A program made the translations under genes and the position numbers. The notes beneath the pieces were generated by a model, which worked only from the letters and a program-made list of their open reading frames with translations, ran no database searches and was not told the origin of the DNA. Shown in pieces: positions 24,471 through 36,140 of a stretch of DNA of 64,000 nt (its first letter is position 1; the number at the start of each line of letters is the position of its first letter). The stretch is from Branchiostoma lanceolatum (Eukaryota > Chordata > Leptocardii > Amphioxiformes > Branchiostomatidae). The stretch is taken from assembly GCF_035083965.1 (NCBI RefSeq), contig NC_089731.1:8035501-8099500 (forward strand), read 5' to 3'.

Positions 24471-25011
24471 CTGAAAATGTTAAGCACAACACAGATCATA
24501 CACTCAGGTACTTTTATAATAATTACAACTGTCAGTGTCGGCATTGGCATTTATTAAGTTGCTTCAGCTTAGATGACCGAGGACCCGGGGTGCCCCTGTC
24601 TTTTGTCAGGATGGTAATTGACTCTATCCCTCACGCATTTCTCTTTGTCGTTGATGCACTTTTAGTATCTATTTCATACTAAAATCTTTCAATTTGTATC
24701 CACATAATTTCTAAGTAGATTGTTAGTAATGACTGTTGTTTCCAGTTTCCTAGAAAAGGCTAATTTTCGTGCTGTCATGAAAGGCTAAACTTGACATTAC
24801 CCTTTTGTTATTGCAATGTACAAAGACAAGATACATGTATTGCACAGTAGAGCCGTGCTCAAGCTGACTGCTTATATCAGCGACAGTACATGACAGATGT
24901 GCAATCAATAACAGATACATATTTTACATATTTCATTTAGACAGGAACGGGATCGTCTTATGAATATACACAATCGAGGTAATGTAAGTAAAAAATAATG
25001 ATTCATGTTGC

Positions 25012-25035
25012 CTTTGTTACATTTCTCTCCTGGAC
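25012..25035 (-). pseudogene. Copy B micro-exon relic
   Basis: This 24-nt relic reads (G)PGEKCNK and matches the copy A micro-exon. Its donor is GC rather than GT, and the LINE joins three bases beyond it, removing the upstream intron. Confidence 0.5.
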
Positions 25036-25038
25036 CTG

Positions 25039-26680
25039 CGGGGCTTATGCAGTGAGTAACATCCAGCTGTCACCGGAGTCCCAGTCGAGGAGACCTGTAA
25101 CCAGACGTACAACAGGCCCGTATGCTTTCCTTGCAATTGCCCTGCTACTGGCTGGTGACATCCAGACCAATCCAGGTCCGGATTTAAGCCTACCCAGTAA
25201 AGGGTTACACATAGCTCATGTAAATATCAACAGTCTACGTAATAAAGTGCACGAGATTTCTCAGCTGCTATGTTCTAACAATCTGCATATTGTAGCAATA
25301 TCTGAAACCTATCTTGACAGTAGTGTGTATGATGGTGCTCTACACTATTCCATTTTAAGGAAAAATCGTAATAGCAGAGGTGGTGGTGTAGCCATGTACA
25401 TACAAAACAGCATACCACATAAAAGACGTCATGATTTAGAAACTAGCAATTTAGAGATGATATGAGCTGAAATACACCTGCCTTACGTAAAACCTATCCT
25501 CGCCGGGTGCCTCTACTGGCCACCAAGTGCAAAAGTAGAGTACTTAGAAAACGTAGTCCAAACACTTGACAGAATCACAGAAGAAGATCAGGAAGTTATA
25601 ATAGTAGGAGATTTTAACATAGACTGGGCAAGAGAGAGCTGTAAACAAAAAGAGAGTCTTGAACTTGACATGTCAGCACTAAACTTGAAGCAGCTGGTGA
25701 AAGGTAAGACCAGGATTAGTAAAACTGCTAACCGCTCCGTGTCATTTTCATGCATTGACTTAATGTTTTCAAATAGACCAGACAAATTCATGCACACTAA
25801 ATCCACCCCTCTGGGGTGCACCGATCACAACCTGGTGCATACAACTAGGAAAACTAAACTGCCTAAGGGACAGACCACAGTTATTCTCAATCGCTCTTTC
25901 AAAAGGTTTGATCAAGAGCTATTCACCCAAGACATGGCTGAAATTGTCTGGGACACTGTCTATGTGAATGATAACATAGAAGATGCTCTTGACAGTTTCA
26001 TGACCCTCTTTACCGAAGTAGCAGACCGGCATGCACCTGTCAGTAAGCGAACTGTCAGATCATCATCCGCCCAGTGGGTAGATGAGGAACTGCGACACCT
26101 TATGGAAGAAAGAGACCAAGCAAAGGCCGAAGCGCATGCAACCGGTCAGACTTCAAACTTCATAAAGTATAAGCGGTTGAGGAATGTTGTGGTGAGAGAA
26201 AACAGGAAGAAGAAAAGGTCATTTTACAAAGAACAATTAGAGACCCACAGTAAGGATAAAAACTCCAAACAGCTCTGGAAAGTGATCAATAGCATGTTGG
26301 GTAAAAATTCTTGCAAAACCCCTAGCTTCATTGAGTCAGATGGACAAATCATGACCAAACCCAGTGATATCGCCGAGTATTTCAACACATACTTTATAGA
26401 CAAAGTGAATAGTCTTACCAGTGAAGAACACACAGACAAGGTAAAAGCTGTGGCACCCATTGAAGAAAATATAATGTCCGCTAAGAATTGTTCTTTCACT
26501 TTTCATGCTGTAACAGTGAGCCAGGTTAGAAACATTATCTAATCGCTTCCTGCAAGTAAGGCCACAGGGCACTACCATATTGATAATACACTATTGAAAC
26601 TCAGTGCCGAATACATAGCAGGCCCAGTCTGTCATATTATAAACAGCTCCTTAAGACTAGGGTTGTTCCCATCACAATGG
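25039..26680 (+). mobile_element. Truncated CR1/L2-like LINE: 2A peptide, APE endonuclease, pre-RT region
   Basis: In one plus-strand frame I read a 2A-like motif (GDIQTNPGP) and then an APE endonuclease beginning LHIAHVNINSLRNKV. It continues with ISETYLD, GGGVAMY and VIIVGDFNIDW, then TPLGCTDHNLV, and a long Lys/Arg-rich region up to SSLRLGLFPSQW, where reverse transcriptase would begin. The frame is broken by TGA at 25463 (just before AEIHLPYV) and TAA at 26540 (after QVRNII). The element stops before the RT core, so it cannot move by itself. It lies antisense inside copy B, with sharp joins to gene sequence at both ends. The first 14 residues of the open frame (MIHVAFVTFLSWTC) are gene-derived, not LINE. 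Confidence 0.85.
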
Positions 26681-26926
26681 TGCGTCTTGTCCTCGAGAAC
26701 CGCCAGGTACAAGGTGTCACCTTTCTTTCTGGAGATATTCAGGGCTGCCGCATAGAAACGCAATACCAACACTCCAAACATTTCAGAAAAACTAAAAAGG
26801 ATATTACATAATTTCTTGAGATCCGGTCATCAAATCATCAAAAACACAAACCAACCACAGCCACAAAACATGTCCCACTACTAGCCTCCTTCGCAGACGT
26901 CTTGGAGCACCGGTTTCCCAGGGATC

Positions 26927-26970
26927 TCCCCCCCCCCCCGTTATTTTGCCCTCCCCGGGGCGAAATCGAT
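26927..26970. repeat. C-rich tract
   Basis: A run of about 13 cytosines ending at 26939 is followed by GC-rich sequence. It lies in the copy B intron equivalent to the one holding the copy A hairpin. Confidence 0.5.
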
Positions 26971-28779
26971 AGTGATTTCGTCCCACTCCCCAAGACAATT
27001 TTGCTACCGACTCCCTTCCTCGCTGAGGGACCTGGGTCAAGTCGACTCGGAGTTAAAGGTACTTGAGTAGCCTAAATTTCTGCTTACACAGTCCTGACTC
27101 GACTCCAAGTAGAATCCGAAAACGCGTGTGTTTAATCAGGGTTAGGTAAAGTAAGGCAGTTCAGTAACTTATTTTACATAGAGGGACATGTAATTGTGTA
27201 AAAACATTTGAAGGAAGATACCTTGAATAATGACAAAAATAAACTCACGCTCACAGTTCCGTCCAGTCCACCCAAGCGAGCAGGTACATTTGAATCCGCC
27301 GTACGCGTCTTGGTTCACACAGCGTCCATGTTGACATGGCTTTCTGGCACACCCATATTTGCCTGTGAGACAACGGAAAAAGCTTTCAACCCGATGATGA
27401 TGATGATATCACGAAAGGCTTGAATAAGATACAGGATTTTTGTAACAAATAGCAATTTATTTTCCGACGGAAAGAACTCACGTTGCTCGCAGTTCTGTCC
27501 AGCCCATCCTTGCCAACAGGTACATTTGTATCCGCCATTTTTGTTCTTACAGCGTCCATGTTGGCATGGTTTCCTGTTACATTCATTTATATCTGTGAAT
27601 TGGGGGAAAACCAGAATGTTGCTTGATATGCAAAATATAACACAGGAATAACGTTAACATTGAACTCCAAGTTGGTCAAGCTAAGAGCTCAACACTTAAC
27701 GACAGGCACTAGATTTCTAGCGAGGTCAACGCCCACAGAGCCTGTCGTTTCAAATGCAAAGTAGCCAATTATCGCCGATCTACTGGCACGCGAGGGGCAA
27801 GAATGAATACTTCACACCATTTGTCCGTCAATAACTGGTTCATTGTTAATAACGGCAATGGATTATAAAGGAACTTTTCGTGGGACTTCTCGTAGTTTGC
27901 AGCACATGTTTTAGCAGCGGATTACTTTTAAACCTGGTTATGTAGAGCAGAACTACGCACTGAAAATGTTCTAAACATCGACACGACCCCTGACTCAGTT
28001 CTAAGCTGTAGCACTTCGTATTATACCTTTTTTTTAAATTTCATGTACGGAATGATGTTCGGCGATAGACAATGTGACACATATAAAACTTTACATTTAT
28101 TGTCATCAGAAAATACATGGCAGTAATGTCGCTATCGTGTTAGGCTGAACATAGTCTGTACATGTATAGATTCAACAAAGGTAAGTATACAACTTGAAAA
28201 ACCAAACTAGATGCATAGTAATACTTAACGATGCTGTACAAAACAAGGAGTACAAAAGCGGGTTTTATCCACTTGTTTTACAGACTTTCAGTGAGCTCGA
28301 AAAATGATTCACCTTGCCGACAGTTCTTTCCAGTCCATCCAGGCGAGCAGGTACATTTGTATCCGCCAATTTGGTTCACACAGCGTCCATGTCGGCAGGG
28401 TTTATTGATACACTCATTAAAGTCTGTGTGAATTGGAAAACCAGAATGTTACTTAACACAGGAGTAACATTTAACTTAATGTTGGTGACTAGAGAGAGAG
28501 AGCTTTCCACCTAATTGATGCAAGGAATAGATTGGATAAGATACAGGATTTTGTAACAAATAGCAATTCGTTTTAAGAAAGAGGGATCTTAGGAACGTGT
28601 CCTGCTGACAGTTCTGTCCAGTCCATCCGGGTAAACAGGTACATTTGTGGTCATTTGTATCCGCCATATTTTTTCACACAGCGTCTATGTTGACAATGTT
28701 TCCTGGCACGCTCATCTATGTCTGTGTGATGGGGAAAATCAGAATGTTACTGATACACAGGAAGAAAATTGAACTTTAA

Positions 28780-30470
28780 TTAGAAACAAAGGATATAAAC
28801 ATGTCATTTGTTTTATATCTAGAAAATGATTCACCTCGCTGACAGTTTTGTCCAGTCCATCCAGGTGGGCAGGTACATTTGTATCCGCCATCTTGGTTCA
28901 TACAGCTTCCAAGTTGACAGGGTATTCTGGTGCACTCATCTATGTCTGTGTGATGGGGAAAATCAGGATGTTACTGATACGCAGGAATAACATTAAAGTT
29001 AAAGAGGAAGCCTGTACAATAAAATCGCCCAATAAATTCGGCTAACGTAAACAACCAGACTTCACTCTGCTACTGGCAGTCGTGGTGTTCACATCGGTGG
29101 AGGCCTCAGTGGCTATGGCAGTGAAAACTGACTTACTTTTCAAGACACTTTTGAGATGTAGAAACAACAAATAAGAAATTGTAGTATGATTGTTTGTAAA
29201 GAAGTTACCTTCACACAACACTGGCTTGCCATGCTATGCCTGGTAATGTGAAACATAGCCTGATTTCAATCAGCCTCTTGTAACGGCTCGCCGCCCTGTA
29301 ACCGTCTCGCCGTCCTAGGAGCTTGATGGCTAGGGCCTCTAAGTTGAGGGAATCCTCCTTTCTAAATATGGATTTTATACACGCCTAAAGCAGAATCCTT
29401 CTCCTAAACACCTTTGCACATTAGTGAGCACACATGGACAGAGCAAACTCACCTTGGCCACAGTTCTGTCCAGTCCTGTCCGGCCTTTCGATATGTTCAT
29501 CTACTTGGAACTCCTCGAGTCATTTCTAAGTGCGTTTTGAATCTATATTCTGGCAGAACTAAGAGTGCTACGTTGATACTTTCTTTACAGTGAAGTAAGA
29601 ACAACTCATACACCTTCACCATGGCAATAATTCTTAATTGCCACACTTATTTATCTTGTCTCATTGATCATGCAAATAGAAATTTAATGAAGGAAAACAT
29701 GTACTCAATCAAAGAGATTTCACGTACCCAATCAAAGAGATGTCAACCCAATTATGTCCCGTAAGACCTTAGATGAGATACAGGGTTTTCATTAACAAAG
29801 ACGAATAAACAAATTTAAAGTAATTTGTTTATTTCGCTTTGAATTTCACAGAAGGAATTCACCTTGCTGACAGTTCCGTCCAGTCCATCCGGGCGAGCAG
29901 GTGCCATTGTACCCGCTATCTTGGTTCACATAGCGCCCATGTTGGCATGGTTTCCTGGCACACTCATCTATGTCTGTGTGATGGGGAAAACCAGAATGTT
30001 ACTTATACACAGGAGGAGCTTTGAACTTAAAGTTGGTGGCTAGAGTAAGAGCTTTCCACCTGATGATGATACAACGAATCGATTGAATAAGATACTGGAT
30101 TTCGTAACAAAAAGCACTTTGTTTTAAGAAAGAAGGATCTAGGAATGCACCTTGCTGACAGTTCCGTCCAGTCCACCCAGGCGAGCAGGTGCAATTGTAT
30201 CCGCCATCTTGGTTCACACAGTCTCCATGTTGACATGGCTTCCGGACGCACTCATCTATGTCTGTGTGATGGGGAAAATCAGAATGTCAGGGCATTCATG
30301 TTAAATCAACAAAATGATTCACATCGCTGACAGTTTTGTCCAGTTCATCCATTTGTATCCGCCATCTTGGTTCACACAGTTTCCACGTTGACAGGGTTTT
30401 CTGATACACGCATTGATGTCTGTGTGATGGGGAAAATCAGAATGTTACTTATACACAGGAAGAACATTAA
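28780..30470. repeat. Internal 1.68-kb tandem repeat, left unit
   Basis: It matches 30470-32150 almost base for base. Corresponding EGF exons are offset by 1674-1698 nt (28835/30533, 29863/31537, 30151/31825), and the same intron sequence and EGF stub lie between. The high similarity implies a recent event within copy B. Confidence 0.8.
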
Positions 30471-32150
30471 ACATTAATTAGAAACAAAGGATATAAACGT
30501 GTCATTTGTTTTATATCTAGAAAATGATTCACCTCGCTGACAGTGCCGTCCAGTCCATCCAGGTGGGCAGGTACATTTGTATCCGCCATCTTGGTTCACA
30601 CAGCGTCCATGTTGACAGGGTTTTCTGGTGCACTCATCTATGTCTGTGTGATGGGGGAAATCAGGATGTAACTGATACGCAGGAATAACATTAAAGTTAA
30701 AGAGGAAGCCTGTACAATAAAATCGCCCAATAAATTCGGCTAACGTAAACAACAGACTTCACTCTGCTACTGGCAGTCGTGGTGTTCACATCGGTGGAGG
30801 CCTCAGTGGCTATGGCAGTGAAAACTGACTTACTTTTCAAGACACTTTTAAGATGTAGAAACAACAAATAAGAAATTGTAATATGGTTGTTTGAAAGAAG
30901 TTACCTTCACACAACACCGGCTTGCCATGCTATGCCTGGTAATGTGAAACATAGCCTGATTTCAATCAAGCCTCCAGTAACGGCTCGCCGCCCTGTAACC
31001 GTCTCGCCGCCCTAGGAGCTTGATGGCTAGGGCCTCTAAGTTGAGGGAATCCTCCTTTCTAAATATGGATTTTATACACGCCTAAAGCAGAACACTTCTC
31101 CTAAACACCTTTGCACATTAGTGAGCACACATGGACAGAGCAAACTCACCTTGGCCACAGTTCTGTCCAGTCCTGTCCGGCCTTTCGATATGTTCATCTA
31201 CTTGGAACTCCTCGAGTCATTTCTAAGTGCGTTTTGAACAAATATTCTGGCAGAACTAAGAGTGCTACGTTGATACTTTCCTTACAGTGAAGTAAGAACA
31301 ACTCATACACCTTCACCATGGCAATAATTTTCAACTGTTACACTTATTTATCTTGTCTCATTGATCATGCAAATAGGAATTTAATGAAGGAAAACATGTA
31401 CTCAATCAAAGACATTTCAACCCAATTATGTCCCGTAAGACCTTAGATGAGATACAGGGTTTTCATAAACAAAGACGACTAAACAAATTTAAAGTAATTT
31501 GTTTATTTCGCTTTGAATTTCGCAGAAGGAATTCACCTTGCTGACAGTTCCGGCCAGTCCATCCGGGCGAGCAGGTGCAATTGTATCCGACATCTTGGTT
31601 CACACAGCGTCCATGTTGGCATGGTTTCCTGGCACACTCATCTATGTCTATGTGATGGGGAAAACCAGAATGTTACTTATACACAGGAGGAGCTTTGAAC
31701 TTAAAGTTGGTGGCTAGAGTAAGAGCTTTCCACCTGATGATGATACAACGAATCGATTGAATAAGATGCTCGATTTTGTAACAAAAAGCACTTTGTTTTA
31801 AGAAAGAAGGATCTAGGAATGCACCTTGCTGACAGTTCCGTCCAGTCCACCCAGGCGAGCAGGTGCAATTGTGTCCGCCATCTTGGTTCACACAGTCTCC
31901 ATGTTGACATGGCTTCCTGGCACACTCGTCTATGTCTGTGTGATGGGGAAAATCAGAATGTCAGGGCATTTATTTTAAATCAACAAATTGATTCACATCG
32001 CTGACAGTTTTGTCCAGTCCATCCGGGCGAGCAGGCCTAGGTACATTTGTATTCGCCATCTTGGTTCACACAATTTCCATGTTGACAGGGTTTTCTGATA
32101 CACGCATTGATGTCTGTGTGATGGGAAAAAAATGTGACACAAGAATAACA
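30470..32150. repeat. Internal 1.68-kb tandem repeat, right unit
   Basis: Right-hand partner of the tandem pair. It contains EGF exons 30533-30643, 31537-31647 and 31825-31935 and the damaged exon 31997-32113. Confidence 0.8.
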
Positions 32151-33141
32151 TTGATCTTAAGTAATGTTGGTGATCATGACTACATCCACTGACTTATCAT
32201 CATCATCTATCATTTGTCCGGTCCATCCTTGCCTACAGGTGCATCTGAATCCGCCATCTGTGTTCACACAGCTTCCATGTTGACAAGGCTTAGGCCTTTA
32301 CTCATCGATGTCTACATAATGACAGGAAGATGGGACACTGGTTTGCGACATAACTTAAGCACGTAGTGTGTTCGTGCTGTGTGGTTGAGATTTACTCCAA
32401 GGTAATTGGGCGAAGAATGTTTTCGAACAACACTTAAAAGATAGAATGCATATTTTAAAGAGAGAGACGTGAAGAGTTCCGAGACCTCATATGTACCTCC
32501 ATGAAATATTTAGAGCAATTTTTATTCATCTTGTCTCATTGATTATGCAAATGAAAATGTAATGAAGGAAAAACGTACTCAGTACAATCAAAGAGATTTC
32601 AGCCCAATGATATCACGTAAGAGCTTAGATGAGATACAGGGTTTTCCTTAACAAAGAGGAATAGACAAAGCAATGTGTTTTCCCACAGAAGGAATTAACC
32701 TTGCTGACAGTTCCGCCCAGTCCATCCGGGCAAGCAGGTGCACCCGTATCCACCATTGTTGTTCACACAGTATCCATGTTGACAGGGTTTTCGTGCACAT
32801 TCGTCTACATCTGTGCGATAAAGAATGAATGTAATTATCTGTTTTAGTTCACACAGTGGCCATGTTGACATGGTTTGGTCTTGCACACGTTTAGTTCTAC
32901 GTGATAGAAAGAAACTTTAAATTGCATCTATTTGAGACACAGCAACATTATAATTCATACGGTATCTAACATACATCAAGGACGTTTTCATGATAAGAAA
33001 AAGAAAGAGCCCCATCGCGTTGTAATCAAGCTGATTCACTCTCCATTGTCATTGTGGCCATTCAACGTCAGGGCTTTTGGTTGCTGCATGTCTATTGTCA
33101 AAGCACTCAGTTTCACGGTTGGGACAACTTTCATTTCTTAC

Positions 33142-33346
33142 CAGTGGTTGACAGAGTCGAGAGTGTTGTCAGTAAGATCTCAGTGTTTCCACGTTCAGTA
33201 CTTGTCACTGTAGACTGCCACCCCAACAGTGAGGAAAGAGAGGTTGTGTAGACGACAGCCGAGATGTTGTCCTTGTAGAAAGGCCTCCACCACGAGGTGC
33301 TTGAATTCTGTTGGCTAGCCCAGCTCATCACACCAACTTGATTCTC
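33142..33346 (-). CDS. Copy B stalk exon
   Basis: It reads [20 protein letters not shown] followed by Ser/Thr-rich sequence to TLSTLSTT. It enters in phase 0 and leaves in phase 1, as in copy A, with good AG and GT sites. Open reading is preserved. Confidence 0.7.
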
Positions 33347-33409
33347 CTACAAACAGACGCATTTTAGAAATATACATAACATAGAGAAAACAAACAAAAA
33401 TGTTTTTAC

Positions 33410-33453
33410 CTTTTTTGCTTCCTGCATCAGGGCCGCGGTGATGAAGTTTGCTA
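33410..33453 (-). pseudogene. Copy B relic of possible small exon
   Basis: It reads [13 protein letters not shown] up to a GTAAAA donor. From the nearest CAG the block is 44 nt, so it does not fit between the phase-0 neighbours. Its copy A partner (17122-17163) is 42 nt but has an in-frame stop. Confidence 0.3.
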
Positions 33454-33709
33454 CTGCATATTTAGGTAATGATGAGAATAGAAACAAACAAAATTCTTTT
33501 CTCCAATGATCTACTAACCTGATGCCGATTGTATTGTGCATAAAAAATATAACCTGAAACAGATTATGAATGCCACCATATACTATTGCTAGTTGTCAGG
33601 GATTTGAATTCTAAACCTCTGGATTCTTGGGCTGCCACTTATTCACAAGGTCCACCAATGCCGCTAACAATTGTACTGATCAAGACATATTGTAAAGACC
33701 ACAGTTTAC

Positions 33710-33843
33710 CTTCTCTCCAGGTACAAGACGAGTTGACAGGCTTGCAGCGGTGACAACCGACACTAGTATCAGCAGGCCCAAACCCAGCACATGCCAGAAA
33801 ACTTTACTGGATTTCATCTGGTTCCACATCTCCATAGCACGAT
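33710..33843 (-). CDS. Copy B transmembrane exon
   Basis: It encodes MKSSK followed by [19 protein letters not shown] and SLSTRLVPGEK. Length, phases and splice sites match copy A. A His now lies inside the membrane helix. Confidence 0.75.
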
Positions 33844-34855
33844 CTGAGATGCAATATAGTACAAAACATGAACATGTCACCTTTTTTCTTTTAGTCTTTT
33901 CTTTTGGAGTACTCAAATATGTGCTCAAAGATGTTGCTATTGCAGCATGGTTGCAATGAAAGTTTACTGGTACACTGCCAACAATGATTTTTATTGAAAT
34001 TAAAGATCGGAGGCAAGTGGATTAAACCAAGATTATGAACACACAATGGGTAAATAAGGTATAAGAAAAACATTGAAATCTAATTAGCTGATTTACTTCA
34101 TGAATTGCAAAAGTTTTACTTCATCCTAAATGAATCTACCCTTGTGGTTTGACTGAACCCACGATGAGGTAACGACTGTTGATAATAGCTGATGGCTGGT
34201 GGTTGGCTTATTATAGTGGAATGCATTTTTCGTGTCAAAAGCTAAAACCAATGTCAGCGAATGATTCATAGTTCCACGACCTCATACTTTCGCCATTGGG
34301 TGCTAATCTTTACAACTGACATATTCTGAAGATTTCTCATTAATTATGCCACTAAGATCCTCATTTGCATAAATGGTATTGTTTAATGATCTTCTCAAAT
34401 AACAGATAACACAAATTGCCCAAAGTATGAATGTTATGCAACTCGTATATTAGAAAAAAACATTTCTTCATCGTTATGCAAATGGGGTCCTGATATGCTT
34501 AATTTCGTCATTGTATCTCCTTCTTCACTGCGTTTGCAGTACAATATATACTTAGCCTCTCTTGGATAGGACGTTTTGCATGTGATAAAACCCTTTATAA
34601 TTTCCAATGTGAGTGATTCTTAGCCATAAGATGTGCATGACCAACTTCTTCCTTTGAGATTGTAGCTGAAATTTGAAGTAGCGAACTAACCAAAATACAT
34701 AATATGAATTCTCGTAGATTATATGAATTTTAATGTGCAAATCCAAATTATCCTACAGACTGAGTTGAAACGCCAAGATATCTTGAAACTTAAATGATTT
34801 GGTTTGATAATAAGCAATATGGTGGTGCAAGTACAGTGATTGAGCCTGGACTTAC

Positions 34856-36140
34856 CTCTAGCTTTCGCGGCAAAGCTACGTTCATCTTGCTCTTCATCTC
34901 CGGTAGTTTCCTCTGGTTTGTAGCACTGCTCGGAGCACGAGTCTTCCTTCTGCTCTGGCCACACAACCACGTGGTCTCCCATGTCAAGATGGCAAAGAGG
35001 GGTGTCAGCGGGCGCAGATTGTTGCAAGCCTGAATCCGGAGCATTGTCATCGCCATGCTCTAGATCCACGTCTTCGCACATCCTCTCCTCTTGTTTGTTC
35101 CTACTGCCGTCATCTTGTGCGTTCTCTTTTTCTTCATCCTCTTCTTCTTTCTTTCGGCGTGCTCGTTCCTTCTCTTTCTGCTCCATGGCAGGATTGCGAG
35201 GAGGGAGCTCAGGGGGCGCTTTACGTATCACCCCAGAGCCCAATATGACTTTAACCCCGCCCATCTCTAGAAGGACGTCCTCGTGCTTAAAGCATTCTTC
35301 TTCTTCCCTTCGGCCCGTTTGGCCTGCTCGTTCCTCTTCTTTTTCTTTTTCCTCCAGGGCAGGGTGGCGAGGAGGGAGCTCAGGGGCCGCTGCACGTTCC
35401 AAACCAGGACCCAACATCACGTTTATCCCACCCAACTCCAGATCGACATCCAAATACGTGTGGCCTTCTTCCACTTTCTTTTGGCCTCTTCCGCCTGCTG
35501 GTTCCATTTCTTTCTCCTCCGGGGCAGGGTGGCGAGGAGGGAGCTCAGGGGCCGCTGCACGTTCCAAACCAGGACCCAACATCACGTTAATCCCACCCAA
35601 CTCCAGATCGACGTCCTCGTACTTACGGCCTTCTTCTACCTCTTTCTTTATTCGTGCTCGTTCATTGTCCTTTTCCTCCATGTCAGGGTGGCGAGGAGGG
35701 AGATTAGGTGGCGCCGCATGTTTGAGCCCGGAGCCCAGCATCACGTTTACTCCGCCGAACTCTACATCCACGTCCTCGTACTTATGGCCCTCTTCTTTCT
35801 CTATTTGTGCTTGTTCCTTTTCCTCCATGTCAGGATGCCGAGGAGGGAGATCAGGTGGTGCTGCATGTTTGAGCCCGGAGCCCAACATCACGTTTACTCC
35901 GCCCAACTCTACATCTACGTCCTCGTACTTATGGACTTCTTCTTCTTCTTTCTCTATTTGTGCTTGTTCCTTTTCCTCCATGTCAGGATGCCGAGGGGGG
36001 AGATCAAGTGGTGCTGCATGTTTGAGCCCGGAGCCCAACATCACGTTTACTCCGCCGAACTCTACATCCACGTCTTCATACTTATGCTCTACCTGTCCGC
36101 ACACGGCATCCGGAGACAGGTCTGTGTTGTTTGATGTCAT
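34856..36140 (-). CDS. Copy B exon 1: cytoplasmic repeat tail, one repeat longer than copy A
   Basis: The 1285-nt exon (428 codons plus one base) starts MTSNNTD with A at -3. It has seven repeats: five keep a tyrosine (YEDV or YLDV), the sixth is HEDV and the seventh CEDV. Five keep PxxPxR (PDLPPR, PNLPPR, PELPPR three times); the first has LDLPPR and so lacks the leading Pro. The last third, from [12 protein letters not shown] to AKAR, is nearly identical to copy A, while the first repeats differ more. This fits repeat turnover by unequal exchange. The frame is open upstream to a further Met at 36242. Confidence 0.75.

Larger units (their letters stand above)
27249..32896 (-). pseudogene. 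Copy B EGF exon array: nine intact, six damaged, two stubs
   Basis: Open phase 1-1 exons with all cysteines: 32700-32810, 31825-31935, 31537-31647, 30533-30643, 30151-30261, 28835-28945, 28313-28423, 27482-27592 and 27249-27362. Damaged: 32846-32896 (second half lost); about 32200-32310 (TAA replaces the first Cys codon, last Cys lost); 31997-32113 (6-nt insertion giving TAG); 30323-30419 (14-nt deletion, frameshift); 29863-29973 (open, but Cys3 is Tyr and Cys4 is Gly); 28608-28720 (about 10-nt repeat insertion giving TGA, donor lost). Stubs of an EGF 3' end with a good donor occur near 31155-31190 and 29460-29495. Counterparts of copy A EGF 13 and 14 were not found. Confidence 0.75.
24306..36140 (-). 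pseudogene. Copy B: tandem paralogue of copy A, lectin region destroyed
   Basis: Intact exons: tail 34856-36140, TM 33710-33843, stalk 33142-33346, nine EGF exons, and a last lectin exon 24306-24470. The first three exons join in frame exactly as in copy A. Between 26744 and 24470 the gene is wrecked. Lectin domain 1 keeps only 64 nt of its first exon (26681-26744, reading ALNISRKKGD). It then meets an antisense LINE; the micro-exon has a GC donor; and the GCW modules and two lectin exons are missing. The last EGF ends in phase 1 and the last exon starts in phase 0, so no in-frame route to the C-terminus is visible. A truncated tail-TM-EGF protein could still be made. I call it a probable pseudogene, not a certain one. 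Confidence 0.7.

Noticed and set aside
24998-25038. Start of LINE coding at the first Met (24998)
   Set aside because: The first 14 residues match the copy A intron/micro-exon sequence, so they are host DNA; the LINE begins at about 25039.
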